Source: Streptomyces sp. XM4193
Lineage (GTDB): Bacteria > Actinomycetota > Actinomycetes > Streptomycetales > Streptomycetaceae
Direction: 5' to 3'
Assembly: GCF_023072595.1 (NCBI RefSeq)
Contig: NZ_JALLGK010000004.1
Location: forward strand, 248,001-312,000
Length of the DNA: 64,000 nt
Part shown: in pieces, positions 34,984 to 43,922 of the stretch
Layout: every line of letters begins with the position of its first letter
Position numbering within the stretch: the stretch's first letter is position 1
The notes under the pieces: model-generated
The model's database searches: none
The model's input: only the letters and a program-made list of their open reading frames with translations
Told to the model about the DNA's origin: nothing
Made by a program: the position numbers and the translations under genes

Positions 34984-35003
34984 TTTACTTAGGCTTGCCT
35001 AAG
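34984..35003. promoter_or_regulatory. iron box of the siderophore uptake operon
   Basis: CTTAGGC-TT-GCCTAAG (34988-35003) is a perfect palindrome, and 34984-35002 matches 14 of 19 bases of the DmdR/IdeR consensus. It lies 140 bp upstream of the substrate-binding protein gene. Confidence 0.75.
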
Positions 35004-35143
35004 GTCAGACGGTGTTCGTGCCGTTTCCCCGACCGGCGCACGTGCCCGACGGCTCACCGCCGTGCCCGTGCCGGCGCCTTCGGCACCACTCGATCCGATG
35101 AACATCCACCGCCCAGAGCGGTCCACGACTCCACGAGGTCACC

Positions 35144-36205
35144 ATGTCCACCTGGTTCTCCGGCGCGCGCCGCGGATCGCTGCTCGCCGTCGCGGCCGTG
35201 TCCGCCCTTTTGCTCAGCGGCTGCTCCTCGGCCGATGACGACGACAAGGGCGGATCGAGCGGGAGCGACGGCTCGTTCCCGGTCTCGATCAAGAGCGCGC
35301 TCGGCACCGCGAAGATCGAGAAGCAGCCCGAGCGGGTGGTCACGCTGGGCCAGGGCTCGGCCGAGACGGCCATCGCCCTCGGCCACACCCCGGTCGGCGT
35401 CGAGGAGTACCCGTGGGGCAGCGACAAGAGCGGCTATCTGCCGTGGGTCCACGAGGCCGTCACCGAGAAGGGCGACGAACTGCCCAAGCAGTTCAAGGGC
35501 GGTGAGGACATCGACATGGACGCCATCCTCGAACTCGAACCGGACGTGATCCTCGCGCCCTGGTCCGGCATCACCCAGGACCAGTACGACCTGCTCTCCG
35601 ACCTCGCCCCGACCGTCGCGTACCCGGGCCTGCCCTGGAGCACCAACTGGGACGAGCAGATCGAGCTGATCGCCAAGGCGCTCGGCAAGCCCGAGAAGGC
35701 CGAGAAGCTGATCGGCACCATCGAGGGCCGGCTCGCGGACGCGGCGAAGAAGCGCCCGGAGTACGAGGACGTCAGCTTCTCCTACATCTACACCAACGGC
35801 CCCGGCAGCCTGGGCGTGTTCCAGGAGGAGGAGCAGCGGGTGGAGATGGTCTCCTCACTGGGGCTGAAGGTCGATCCGGTGGTCAACACCTTCAAGGAGA
35901 CCAAGGGCACCGACTCGGCCCTCATCGGCCTGGAGAACGCCGAGAAGCTCAACAAGAGCGACCTCGTCTTCACCTTCTACAGCGACAAGAAGTCGCGCAG
36001 GGAGGTGGAGTCGCAGAAGCTGTACGCCGCCATCCCCGCGATCGAGCGCGGCACGGTCGTCGCCAGCGAGAACAACGCCTTCGTGACCGCCTCCTCGATC
36101 ATCAACCCGCTGACCGTCCCCTGGGTCGTCGACCGCTATCTGCCGCTGATCGACAAGGCCGTGGAGAAGCTCGACAAGTCCGGCGAGCGCGGCGGCCGGG
36201 ACTGA
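35144..36205 (+). CDS. iron-siderophore ABC transporter substrate-binding lipoprotein
   Basis: The 353-residue protein has a lipoprotein signal (LLSGC, lipidated Cys27) followed by an Asp/Ser/Gly linker and a FecB/FepB-type periplasmic-binding fold (KQPERVVTLGQGSAETAIAL at the start of lobe 1). It captures ferric siderophore at the outer face of the membrane. ATG 35144 opens MSTWFSGARRG. Two permeases and an ATPase follow in the same direction, and an iron box lies upstream, so the operon is iron-repressed. No siderophore biosynthesis gene is in the window, so a xenosiderophore or a remote cluster is served. Confidence 0.93.
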   Translation: MSTWFSGARRGSLLAVAAVSALLLSGCSSADDDDKGGSSGSDGSFPVSIKSALGTAKIEKQPERVVTLGQGSAETAIALGHTPVGVEEYPWGSDKSGYLPWVHEAVTEKGDELPKQFKGGEDIDMDAILELEPDVILAPWSGITQDQYDLLSDLAPTVAYPGLPWSTNWDEQIELIAKALGKPEKAEKLIGTIEGRLADAAKKRPEYEDVSFSYIYTNGPGSLGVFQEEEQRVEMVSSLGLKVDPVVNTFKETKGTDSALIGLENAEKLNKSDLVFTFYSDKKSRREVESQKLYAAIPAIERGTVVASENNAFVTASSIINPLTVPWVVDRYLPLIDKAVEKLDKSGERGGRD

Positions 36206-36374
36206 CCCCTCGGGCCCGGCCGGAGCGGACAACTCCCGTACGGTCCGCCCCGGTTCGGCCCGCCGCTCGTCCCCGCCCGCCGCCCGCGGCCCGCTCCGGG
36301 CCGGCCGCACGCGACGGCCGCACGCGCCGGGCGCGAGACCGCCGAGAAGAAGACGAAGGTACGTCGTACTCCCC

Positions 36375-37421
36375 ATGACCACCCTCACCAAGCCGCCCGC
36401 CGGAACCGGCGACGTCCGCACCCGCCGCGGTGCCGGCGTCCTCCGGAACCTTCTGCTGCTGTCGGCCGGACTCGTGCTGCTGGCGCTCGTGATGCTCGCG
36501 AGCGTGATGTTCGGCAGCCGGGCCACCGGCGTCGGGGAGGTGCTGGACGTGCTGTCCGGGACCGCCGACCCGTACGTCACGACCGTCGTCGAGAGCCGCT
36601 ACCCGCGCACCGTTCTCGGCGTGCTGGCCGGGCTCTGCCTGGCGGTCGCGGGCGCACTGATGCAGGGGGTGTCGCGCAACCCGCTCGCCGAGCCCGGACT
36701 GCTCGGCATCAACACCGGCGCCGCGGCCGGGGTGGTCACCGCCACCGCGTTCCTCGGCGCGACCAGCGCCACCGAGGCCGTGTGGTGGGCCCTGCCGGGC
36801 GCCCTTCTGGCGGGACTGCTGGTCCACCTCATCGGTTCCGCGGGCGGCGGTACGAGCCTGGTGCGGCTGGTGCTGGCCGGCGCGGTGCTCACCGCGGTGC
36901 TCACGGCCTTCATCCAGGCCGTCACCCTCAGCCGGCCGCAGGTCTTCGACAGCTACCGCTACTGGGTCGTCGGCGCGCTCGGCGGACGCGACTTCGACGT
37001 CTTCACGGCGGTGCTGCCCTTCGCGCTGGCGGGCCTCGCGGTCGCGATCCTCCTCGCCTCCGGCCTCAACGCGCTGGCGCTCGGCGACGAGTCGGCCACC
37101 TCGCTCGGCGCCAACCCGGCGCTGCTGCGGGGCGGCGGGCTGCTCGCGGCGACACTCCTGGCCGCCGCCGCGACCGCCGCGGTCGGACCGATCGCCTTCG
37201 TGGGACTGGCGGTTCCGCACGTCGTACGGGCCCTGGTCGGGGTCGACTTCCGGCTCCAGTTCGCCTTCTGCGCGATCGCCGGCCCGATTCTGCTGTTGCT
37301 CGCCGACATCGTCGGCCGCGTACTGCTGCGTCCGCAGGAGTTGATGGTCGGCGTGGTCACCGCCTTCCTCGGCGCTCCCGCGCTGCTGCTCGCCGTACGC
37401 CGTATGAAGGGGGCCTCGTGA
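36375..37421 (+). CDS. FecCD family siderophore permease, subunit 1
   Basis: The 348-residue protein has about ten membrane helices and FecCD signatures (GALMQGVSRNPLAEPGLLGI near 80-100, and GPIAFVGLAVPHVVR near 270). It forms the membrane channel of the ABC importer with the next protein. The stop overlaps the GTG of the next gene by 4 bp, indicating translational coupling. ATG 36375 is 169 bp after the binding-protein gene, a gap holding an imperfect GC-rich inverted repeat. Confidence 0.92.
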   Translation: MTTLTKPPAGTGDVRTRRGAGVLRNLLLLSAGLVLLALVMLASVMFGSRATGVGEVLDVLSGTADPYVTTVVESRYPRTVLGVLAGLCLAVAGALMQGVSRNPLAEPGLLGINTGAAAGVVTATAFLGATSATEAVWWALPGALLAGLLVHLIGSAGGGTSLVRLVLAGAVLTAVLTAFIQAVTLSRPQVFDSYRYWVVGALGGRDFDVFTAVLPFALAGLAVAILLASGLNALALGDESATSLGANPALLRGGGLLAATLLAAAATAAVGPIAFVGLAVPHVVRALVGVDFRLQFAFCAIAGPILLLLADIVGRVLLRPQELMVGVVTAFLGAPALLLAVRRMKGAS

Positions 37422-38530
37422 ACACCGACCCCGCGGGGGACGTCCTCCCGCCGACCCGCCCGACCGCGACGGAGGCCACCGCCGGGACCCGTACCGCGCC
37501 GCCCACGGGGGTGGTCGCCTTCGGCGCGGGGTTCGCGGTGCCGGTCCGGCGCGCCGCGGTGCTGACGGCTGTCGGCGTTCTGCTGCTGACGGTCGCGGCC
37601 TCCTTCGCCACCTTCACCATGGGCCGGGTCGGTATCGCCCCGGCGGATCTCCCGGCCGCGCTGACCGGCGGCGCGAGCGGTGCCGACGCCTTCGTGGTGG
37701 AGCGGTTGCGCGGCCCCCGCCTGGTGGTGGCGCTCGCGACGGGCGCCGCGCTCGGCCTGTCCGGCGCGCTCTTCCAGTCCGTCACCCGCAATCCGCTGGG
37801 CAGCCCCGACGTCATCGGTCTGGCCGCCGGCGCGGGCGCCGGAGCGGCGGCCGTCGCGCTGCTGCTGCCCGGCCGGGTCCCGGTCTCGCTGGGGGCGTTG
37901 GGCGGTGCGCTGGCCGCGATGGCCCTGGTGTACGTCTCCACCGGCACCGGCTTCCGCAACCCGGGCCGACTGGTGGTCGCGGGCATCGGTGTCGCCGCGA
38001 TGTCCACCGCCCTGACCCAGTACGTCGTCTACGCGGTCGAGCGCGACAAGGCGGCGGCGCTGACCTCGTACGTCAACGGCTCGCTGGCGGCGAAGGACTG
38101 GAGCGACGCCACCGTCATCTGGGCCGTCCTGCTGGTGGCCGCGCCGCTGACCGCGCTGATCGCACGGCAGTTGGAGATCGGCGAGATGGGCGACGAACTG
38201 GCGGGCGGACTCGGCGCCGACCCCGCCCGTACGAAGACCTGGGCCGTGTTGCTCGCCGTGGCGCTCTCCGCGGGCGCGGTGACGGTGGCGGGGCCGATCG
38301 CGTTCATCGCGCTGACCGCGCCGCAGATCGCCAAGCGGCTCAGTCGCGGCACCGGTCCGCACCTCTTCCTGGCCGCCCTCGTCGGGGCTCTGCTGCTGGT
38401 GCTGGCCGATCTGTGCGCCCAGCAGCTGCCGCTGTTCGACAATCTGCCGGTGGGCATCTACACCATGGCGGTCGGCGGCTCCTACCTCGGCTATCTGCTG
38501 ACCCGCGAATGGCGAAAGGGAATTCTGTGA
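37418..38530 (+). CDS. FecCD family siderophore permease, subunit 2
   Basis: The 370-residue protein shares the FecCD pattern (GALFQSVTRNPLGSPDVIGL, GPIAFIALTAPQIAKRL) and has a hydrophilic N-terminal extension of about 45 residues. It pairs with subunit 1 and contacts the ATPase through its coupling loops. Its GTG overlaps the previous stop by 4 bp, and its stop overlaps the ATPase GTG in the same way, so the three membrane and ATPase genes are translated as a unit. Confidence 0.92.
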   Translation: MNTDPAGDVLPPTRPTATEATAGTRTAPPTGVVAFGAGFAVPVRRAAVLTAVGVLLLTVAASFATFTMGRVGIAPADLPAALTGGASGADAFVVERLRGPRLVVALATGAALGLSGALFQSVTRNPLGSPDVIGLAAGAGAGAAAVALLLPGRVPVSLGALGGALAAMALVYVSTGTGFRNPGRLVVAGIGVAAMSTALTQYVVYAVERDKAAALTSYVNGSLAAKDWSDATVIWAVLLVAAPLTALIARQLEIGEMGDELAGGLGADPARTKTWAVLLAVALSAGAVTVAGPIAFIALTAPQIAKRLSRGTGPHLFLAALVGALLLVLADLCAQQLPLFDNLPVGIYTMAVGGSYLGYLLTREWRKGIL

Positions 38531-39534
38531 CCGCCGACCAGCCGCATCCGGCCCACCGCCGCTCCGCCACGGACCTCCGGGCCACCGCCCCCGCCGGCGA
38601 ACCGGCGAGCCTCGAACCCGCCCGCGAACCCGCCCCCGAACCGGCCGCCGCCGGCGAAACCGCCGGCCCGGCACGGGGGTTGAGCGCTCACGGCGTCACG
38701 CTCTCCTACGGCGGCCAACCCGTCGTGCGCGACGTCAGCCTCGACATCCCGCACGGCAGCCTGACCGCGGTGATAGGCCCCAACGGCTGCGGAAAGTCCA
38801 CGCTGCTCAAGGCGTTCGCCCGGCTGCTGAAGCCGGACAGCGGCAGCGTCAGCCTGCACGGCACCGATCTGCACTCCTACCGGAGCAAGGAGGCGGCCCG
38901 GCACCTGGCGCTGCTGCCGCAGAGCCCGATCGCCCCCGAGGGCATCACCGTGCGGGGCCTCGTCGGCCGCGGCCGCTTTCCGCACCACACACTGTTCAGG
39001 CAGTGGTCGCCGGACGACGAGCCGGCCATCGCCTTCGCGCTGGAGCGCACCGATCTGGCGGGCATCGCCGACCTCCAGGCCGGCGAGCTCTCCGGCGGGC
39101 AGCGCCAGCGGGCCTGGATCGCCATGGTCCTCGCCCAGCAGACCGAGCTGCTGCTGCTCGACGAACCCACCACTTTCCTGGACATCGCCCACCAGTACGA
39201 AGTCCTTGAGCTGTGCGCCGAGTTGAACCGCGAAGGCCGTACGGTCGTGGCCGTGCTGCACGATCTGAACCAGGCCGCGAGATTCGCCGACCACCTGGTG
39301 GTGATGCGCGCCGGTGCGGTGCACGCGCAGGGCCCGCCGGGGGAGGTGCTCACCTCGGAGCTGGTCGAGGAGGTCTTCGGTCTGCCCTGCGACATCGTTC
39401 CCGATCCGCGCGCCGGAACCCCGATGGTGGTCCCGCACGCCAAAGCCCGCACGGCGCCGGGCCCGCCGGACGGCGGCGACGGCGACCGGGGCGAGCCCGG
39501 ACACGGCGCCGTGCGCGAGTCCGCCGGACCGTAG
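38527..39534 (+). CDS. siderophore ABC transporter ATP-binding protein
   Basis: The 335-residue ATPase has Walker A GPNGCGKST, Q-loop LLPQSP, signature ELSGGQRQRAW and Walker B LLLLDEPTTFLD, matching FepC/FhuC importers. An Ala/Pro/Glu-rich tail of 50 residues at the N-terminus and another at the C-terminus are probably disordered. GTG 38527 overlaps the preceding stop (GTGA). It powers ferric-siderophore import. Confidence 0.93.
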   Translation: MTADQPHPAHRRSATDLRATAPAGEPASLEPAREPAPEPAAAGETAGPARGLSAHGVTLSYGGQPVVRDVSLDIPHGSLTAVIGPNGCGKSTLLKAFARLLKPDSGSVSLHGTDLHSYRSKEAARHLALLPQSPIAPEGITVRGLVGRGRFPHHTLFRQWSPDDEPAIAFALERTDLAGIADLQAGELSGGQRQRAWIAMVLAQQTELLLLDEPTTFLDIAHQYEVLELCAELNREGRTVVAVLHDLNQAARFADHLVVMRAGAVHAQGPPGEVLTSELVEEVFGLPCDIVPDPRAGTPMVVPHAKARTAPGPPDGGDGDRGEPGHGAVRESAGP

Positions 39535-39634
39535 GGGCCCGTGGGGGCGGTTTGCGCCGGCCCGGGAGGCAGCAGGAGGTCGTGCGCGTCGGCGGTGTCG
39601 TACCTGCCGCGTGCGCCGTGCGCCGTGCGCCGGG

Positions 39635-40711
39635 TCAGTACAGGCGTACGTCGACCAGGAGCGCCTGGTGGTCGCTGCCGGACAGCTCGAAGAACTGCGC
39701 GTCCACCGGGGTCAGGCCCTCGCTCACCAGCACATGGTCGATCTGCGCGCCGAGCGGCGGCGAGTACGGCACCGGCCAGGTCGGGGTGCGTGAACGTCCC
39801 AGCAGCCGGGCGCTGTCGCGCATCCCGGTGTCGACGATGGCGCGGAACGCCGCATGGTCCTGCGAGGCGTTGAAGTCGCCCGCCATGATGGTCGGGGTCT
39901 CTCCGCGCCCGCTCGCCATGGCGCGCAGCGCCCCCAGCTCACGCCGCCAGGAGTCCATGGAGTCCGGCATCGGCGGCATCGGATGCGCGACCTGGAACCT
40001 CACGTCGATGCCCTCCACGTCGGCGACCGCGCTCGGCATCGACAGCTCGCCCGGTACCCGCGCCCCCGCGGCGAGCGGGTAGACGCTCAACACCGCGGAG
40101 CCCTCGGCCGGTTCGTTCCCGGTGATGACCTGGTGGGGGTAGGTGCGACGCACCTCCCGGCTGCGCAGTGTCCGTGCGCAGCCGCTGTCGCACTCCTGGA
40201 CCGAGACCAGATGCGGCCGGTGGCTGCGCAGCGCCTCCAGGAACGCGTCCATCGCCTCGCCGAAGCGGAGGTTCGCGGTCAGGACCCGGATCTGCGCGCT
40301 CGGTTCCCGGGAGGGCACGGTCTGGCCGCTTCCGTAGGGCTGGAGGAACCAGGCGGTCGTACCGAGCAGCGCGAGCGACCAGGCGACCAGCAGAAAACGC
40401 CTGGCCACCACGGCGGCCAGCAGTGCCAGCCAGCCGGGGGCGAGGAACCAGGGCAGGAACGCGAGCAGTTGGGGCACCGGCGTCGGGCCGTCGACGTCCA
40501 TGGCCCGTGCCACCGCGGGCACCGTGCCGGGGATCAGCAGGAGCACCGCGAGCCAGGCGGCGAACCTGCGCCGCCCGCGGGGCGACCGGGCGGCGGGCCG
40601 CGCGGGACTCGGTGCGACCCGGTCGGGCCCGTACTGGCTGCGGTGTTGGCTCTCCCCCGTGTACACCCCTCGATACTGCCCTATGCGCCGGCGGGACAGC
40701 CCGGGCGGCAC
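39635..40711 (-). CDS. VanJ-like membrane endonuclease/exonuclease/phosphatase family protein
   Basis: The 358-residue protein has a basic N-terminus, three membrane segments (about 50-120: FAAWLAVLLLIPGTVPAVA, LAFLPWFLAPGWLALLAAVV, FLLVAWSLALLGTTAWFL) and an external EEP domain with VQECDSG, MAGDFNAS and the terminal GSDHQALL. This layout matches VanJ of S. coelicolor and StaP, which give teicoplanin-type glycopeptide resistance by acting on lipid carriers. Resistance here is inference. The start is uncertain: GTG 40711 gives this length, and a shorter one is possible. Confidence 0.85.
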   Translation of the reverse strand: MPPGLSRRRIGQYRGVYTGESQHRSQYGPDRVAPSPARPAARSPRGRRRFAAWLAVLLLIPGTVPAVARAMDVDGPTPVPQLLAFLPWFLAPGWLALLAAVVARRFLLVAWSLALLGTTAWFLQPYGSGQTVPSREPSAQIRVLTANLRFGEAMDAFLEALRSHRPHLVSVQECDSGCARTLRSREVRRTYPHQVITGNEPAEGSAVLSVYPLAAGARVPGELSMPSAVADVEGIDVRFQVAHPMPPMPDSMDSWRRELGALRAMASGRGETPTIMAGDFNASQDHAAFRAIVDTGMRDSARLLGRSRTPTWPVPYSPPLGAQIDHVLVSEGLTPVDAQFFELSGSDHQALLVDVRLY

Positions 40712-40837
40712 GACTCCCGGCCCGTCTCCGACCCGTCTCCCGGCCCGTCTCCCGACCCGGCACCGTACCGCCGGCGGGTTCGTCCCGGGCGGTACGGTGC
40801 CGCCCGCGTGCCGGCTCCGGCCGCCCGGGGCCCGTGG

Positions 40838-41305
40838 TTACGACGCGGCTGCCTCGCCCTGCGCCATCATCTCGCCCCAGCCCGACTGGACCATCGTCTG
40901 GAACCGCCAGCCGTCCGTCGTACGGACCAGGATGTCGGCGTAGTCGAGCTGGTACGAGACGCCGGCCGCGGTCATGGTGGAGCGGGTGAAGACCACGGCG
41001 AGCGAGCCGCCGAGGAAGAAGGGGGTGCGGGTCGACTCGAAGGCCACGTCGTCACCGCCGCCCATCACCTCACCCATCACGCTCAGATACTGCTCGCGGC
41101 TCCACCGGCCGCACCAGGGAGTGCCGGAGGAGTCGTCGGTCACCAGGTTCAGCGGGAAGTGCGCCAGCTCGGCCAGCTTGGCCGTCTCGCCCCGGGCGGC
41201 GCAGGCGTCGTAGTGCGTGAACCACTCGCGCAGAGTGCGTAGTTCCTCCTCGGTCGGTGCGTGCCCGGTGACGGACTCGGTGGGGATGTCGGTGCGGAAG
41301 GTCAT
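40838..41305 (-). CDS. NTF2-like (SnoaL-like) family protein
   Basis: The 155-residue protein has the NTF2 cone fold pattern: an N-terminal helix pair (EEELRTLREWFTHYDACAARG), central strands, and a terminal GWRFQTMVQSGW strand typical of DUF4440/SnoaL proteins. Such proteins act as isomerases, as subunits, or in an unknown role. ATG 41305 follows GAGGAG. A near-perfect MarR-type palindrome sits 65 bp upstream, although no MarR gene is adjacent. Confidence 0.85.
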   Translation of the reverse strand: MTFRTDIPTESVTGHAPTEEELRTLREWFTHYDACAARGETAKLAELAHFPLNLVTDDSSGTPWCGRWSREQYLSVMGEVMGGGDDVAFESTRTPFFLGGSLAVVFTRSTMTAAGVSYQLDYADILVRTTDGWRFQTMVQSGWGEMMAQGEAAAS

Positions 41306-41369
41306 GCAGTCGCTGCTCCTCGGTCGGATCTGCCTTGGGCACGGTCGAAAGTAGCCCCCGCGGAGTAAG

Positions 41370-41385
41370 TAGTCAAACTTGATTA
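41370..41385. promoter_or_regulatory. MarR-type palindrome upstream of the NTF2-like gene
   Basis: TAGTCAA-AC-TTGATTA has 7-bp arms with one mismatch and unusually low GC for this region. It fits a MarR-family operator. Confidence 0.5.
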
Positions 41386-41532
41386 GTCACCCACGGGAGA
41401 GCGCCGCCCCGCCCCCGGGCCCGCGCGGGTGGTGCGCGGTGTCCGGCGGTGGGGCGGCGCGGTCGGTGCCCGGCGGCGCGGCCGGTGGCGCGTGCCGGAG
41501 GAGGCGCGAGCGTGTATGCCGCCGTTGCAGAG

Positions 41533-41565
41533 TCCGAAGTCCCGCCGCGGCGGCGGGACTTCGGA
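41533..41565 (-). terminator. terminator of gcl
   Basis: A perfect 15-bp stem (TCCGAAGTCCCGCCG with CGGCGGGACTTCGGA) and a 3-nt loop lie just past the gcl stop on the minus strand. Confidence 0.8.
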
Positions 41566-41571
41566 GCGGCC

Positions 41572-43359
41572 TCAGGACTTCAGCGGCGCGATGGCGGTCG
41601 GCGCGTGCGCCGCCTCCGTCGCCAGCTCCTCGAACTCGCTGATGTCGCTGATGTCCGCGGTCCTGCTCATCGCGATGTTGGTGACCCGCTCCAGGATCGC
41701 CTCCACCACGACCGGAACGCGGTGCTCCCGGGCCAGCTCGGCCGCCTCCTTGAAGGCGCGGCCCAGCTCGGCCGGGTCGGTGACCCGGATCGCCTTGCAG
41801 CCCAGGCCCTCGACGACGCGGACGTGGTCGACGCCGTAGACGCCGAGCTCGGGGGCGTTGATGTTCTCGAACTCCAGGTTCACCTGGAAGTTGATGTCCA
41901 GGCCGATCTGAGCCTGACGGATCAGTCCGAGGTAGGAGTTGTTCACCAGCACGTGCACGTACGGGATGCGGTGCTGGGCGCCGACCGCCAGCTCCTCGAT
42001 CATGAACTGGAAGTCGTAGTCCCCGGACAGGGCGACGACCGGGCTGTCCGGATCGGCCACCGCCACGCCGAGGGCGGCCGGGACCGTCCAGCCGAGCGGG
42101 CCGGCCTGGCCGCAGTTGATCCAGTGCCGGGGCCGGTAGACGTGGAGCATCTGGGCGCCGGCGATCTGGGAGAGGCCGATCGTGGAGACGTAGCGCGTCT
42201 CCGGGCCGAACGCCCGGTTCATCTCCTCGTAGACCCGCTGCGGCTTGATCGGGATGTCGTCGAAGTGCGTACGGCGCTGCAGCTCCGCCCTGCGGCGCTG
42301 GGTCGCGGCCGACCACTGCGTGCGGTCCGGGAGTTCGCCGGCCGCCTTCAGCTCCCGCGCCACCTCGACGAAGAGCTCCAGCGCGGCTCCCGCGTCCGAG
42401 GTGATGCCGAGGTCGGGGGCGAAGATCTTGCCGATCTGGGTCGGCTCGATGTCGACGTGGACGAACTTCCGGCCGCGGGTGTAGACGTCCAGCTTGTAGC
42501 CGGTGTGCCGGTTCGCCCAGCGGTTGCCGATGCCGAGCACGAAGTCGGAGTCGAGGAAGTTGGCGTTGCCGTAGCGGTGCGCGGTCTGGATGCCGACCAT
42601 GCCCGCGTTCAGCTCGTGGTCGTCCGGGATCGTGCCCCAGCCCATCAGGGTCGGGATCACCGGAGTGCCGGTCAACTCAGCGAACTCCACGAGCAGTTCG
42701 CTCGCGTCCGCGTTCACCACGCCGCCGCCGGCGACGATCACCGGACGCTCGGACGCGGTCAGCATCCGCACGGCCTTCTCGGCCTGCGCACGGGTGGCCG
42801 AGGGGCGGTAGGGCGTCAGCGGCTCGTACAGCTCCGGGTCGAACTCGATCTCGGTGAGCTGGACGTCGATCGGCAGATCGATCAGCACCGGCCCGGGGCG
42901 GCCGGAGCGCATCAGGTGGAACGCCTCCTGGAAGACGCCCGGAACCTGGGCCGCCTCCAGCACCGTGGTCGCCTTCTTCGTCACCGGCGCGGCGATGGAG
43001 GCGATGTCGACGGCCTGGAAGTCCTCCTTGTGGAGCACGTGCGTCGGCGCCTGGCCGGTGATGCACAGGATCGGGATCGAGTCGCCGATGGCGGAGTACA
43101 GCCCGGTGACCATGTCGGTGCCTGCCGGGCCGGAAGTGCCGATGCAGACACCGATGTTGCCGGGCGAGGTACGGGTGTAGCCCTCTGCCATGTGCGAAGC
43201 GCCCTCGACGTGCCGAGCCAGGGTGTGGCGGATCCCGCCGCCCTCCTGGAGCGCCTTGTAGAAGGGGTTGATCGCGGCGCCCGGAACGCCGAAGGCGTCG
43301 CTGACGCCCTCGCGCTTGAGGATCTCGACTGCCGCGCGGGCAGCGGTCATACGAGGCAT
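41572..43359 (-). CDS. gcl: glyoxylate carboligase
   Basis: The 595-residue thiamine diphosphate enzyme joins two glyoxylates to tartronate semialdehyde with loss of CO2. The Gcl-specific [14 protein letters not shown] motif (about residues 48-61) has Val before Glu where other ThDP enzymes carry the catalytic glutamate, as in E. coli Gcl. The ThDP/Mg motif [20 protein letters not shown], ending in [10 protein letters not shown], lies near 440-480. It uses glyoxylate released from allantoin breakdown. ATG 43359 begins [14 protein letters not shown]. Two 15-bp boxes 21 bp apart lie 130-165 bp upstream, indicating control with the urate regulon. Confidence 0.96.
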   Translation of the reverse strand: MPRMTAARAAVEILKREGVSDAFGVPGAAINPFYKALQEGGGIRHTLARHVEGASHMAEGYTRTSPGNIGVCIGTSGPAGTDMVTGLYSAIGDSIPILCITGQAPTHVLHKEDFQAVDIASIAAPVTKKATTVLEAAQVPGVFQEAFHLMRSGRPGPVLIDLPIDVQLTEIEFDPELYEPLTPYRPSATRAQAEKAVRMLTASERPVIVAGGGVVNADASELLVEFAELTGTPVIPTLMGWGTIPDDHELNAGMVGIQTAHRYGNANFLDSDFVLGIGNRWANRHTGYKLDVYTRGRKFVHVDIEPTQIGKIFAPDLGITSDAGAALELFVEVARELKAAGELPDRTQWSAATQRRRAELQRRTHFDDIPIKPQRVYEEMNRAFGPETRYVSTIGLSQIAGAQMLHVYRPRHWINCGQAGPLGWTVPAALGVAVADPDSPVVALSGDYDFQFMIEELAVGAQHRIPYVHVLVNNSYLGLIRQAQIGLDINFQVNLEFENINAPELGVYGVDHVRVVEGLGCKAIRVTDPAELGRAFKEAAELAREHRVPVVVEAILERVTNIAMSRTADISDISEFEELATEAAHAPTAIAPLKS

Positions 43360-43486
43360 GAGTGCTCCTGTCTCAACTGCTCGGACCCGCGCCGCCGGAC
43401 TCCGGAGGAGTCGGGGCAGGGCGGAATCACTGGTGAGGGATCGCTACTCGCTCCGCTGGCGGGGACGGTCACCGCATGAGCTTGAC

Positions 43487-43522
43487 TTTCGCAATGCGAA
43501 ATTAGCGTTCTGCTATATGGAA
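43487..43522. promoter_or_regulatory. paired urate-regulon boxes upstream of gcl
   Basis: TTTCGCAATGCGAAA (43487-43501) and TTCTGCTATATGGAA (43508-43522) are 15-bp palindromes starting 21 bp apart. They are probable AllR operators. Confidence 0.75.
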
Positions 43523-43922
43523 ACAATGTAGGAGTGCGGTGCCGGGGGAGTCAAGGGCATCCGGACGGACTTCGGGTGGCCTCGGTCGATCACGGAGCCG
43601 GTCGGCGCACCGGAACGCACGGAGGGGCTGCCCACGACGGAGTCCCGGCGCGGAGGAACCCTGCGGCGGGGGGAACGGGCGTGCGGAGGGGCCGGGTTGA
43701 TGCCGCGCGGCGGTGTGGTGGTGCGGGGCCCGCGGCTGCGGAGCCGCGGGGCAGGAAGGCGCGGCGGGCGGCACACGGTGAGCAGCCCCGCGTGCCGTGA
43801 AGACGCGCCGAACCCGCACGGGCGGCGCGAGAGCCGTGCCGTCGACGCGTGGGACCCGCTGCCCCGTCGGACGGGCGCGCGTCGTCGGTGAGGAGCCGGG
43901 AGCCGGGAGCCGGGAGGGCTTC
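43523..43922. other. 400-bp intergenic stretch without recognised gene
   Basis: Between the gcl promoter and the next minus-strand stop no coding frame looks real; open frames are Arg/Pro/Gly-rich. Confidence 0.45.
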
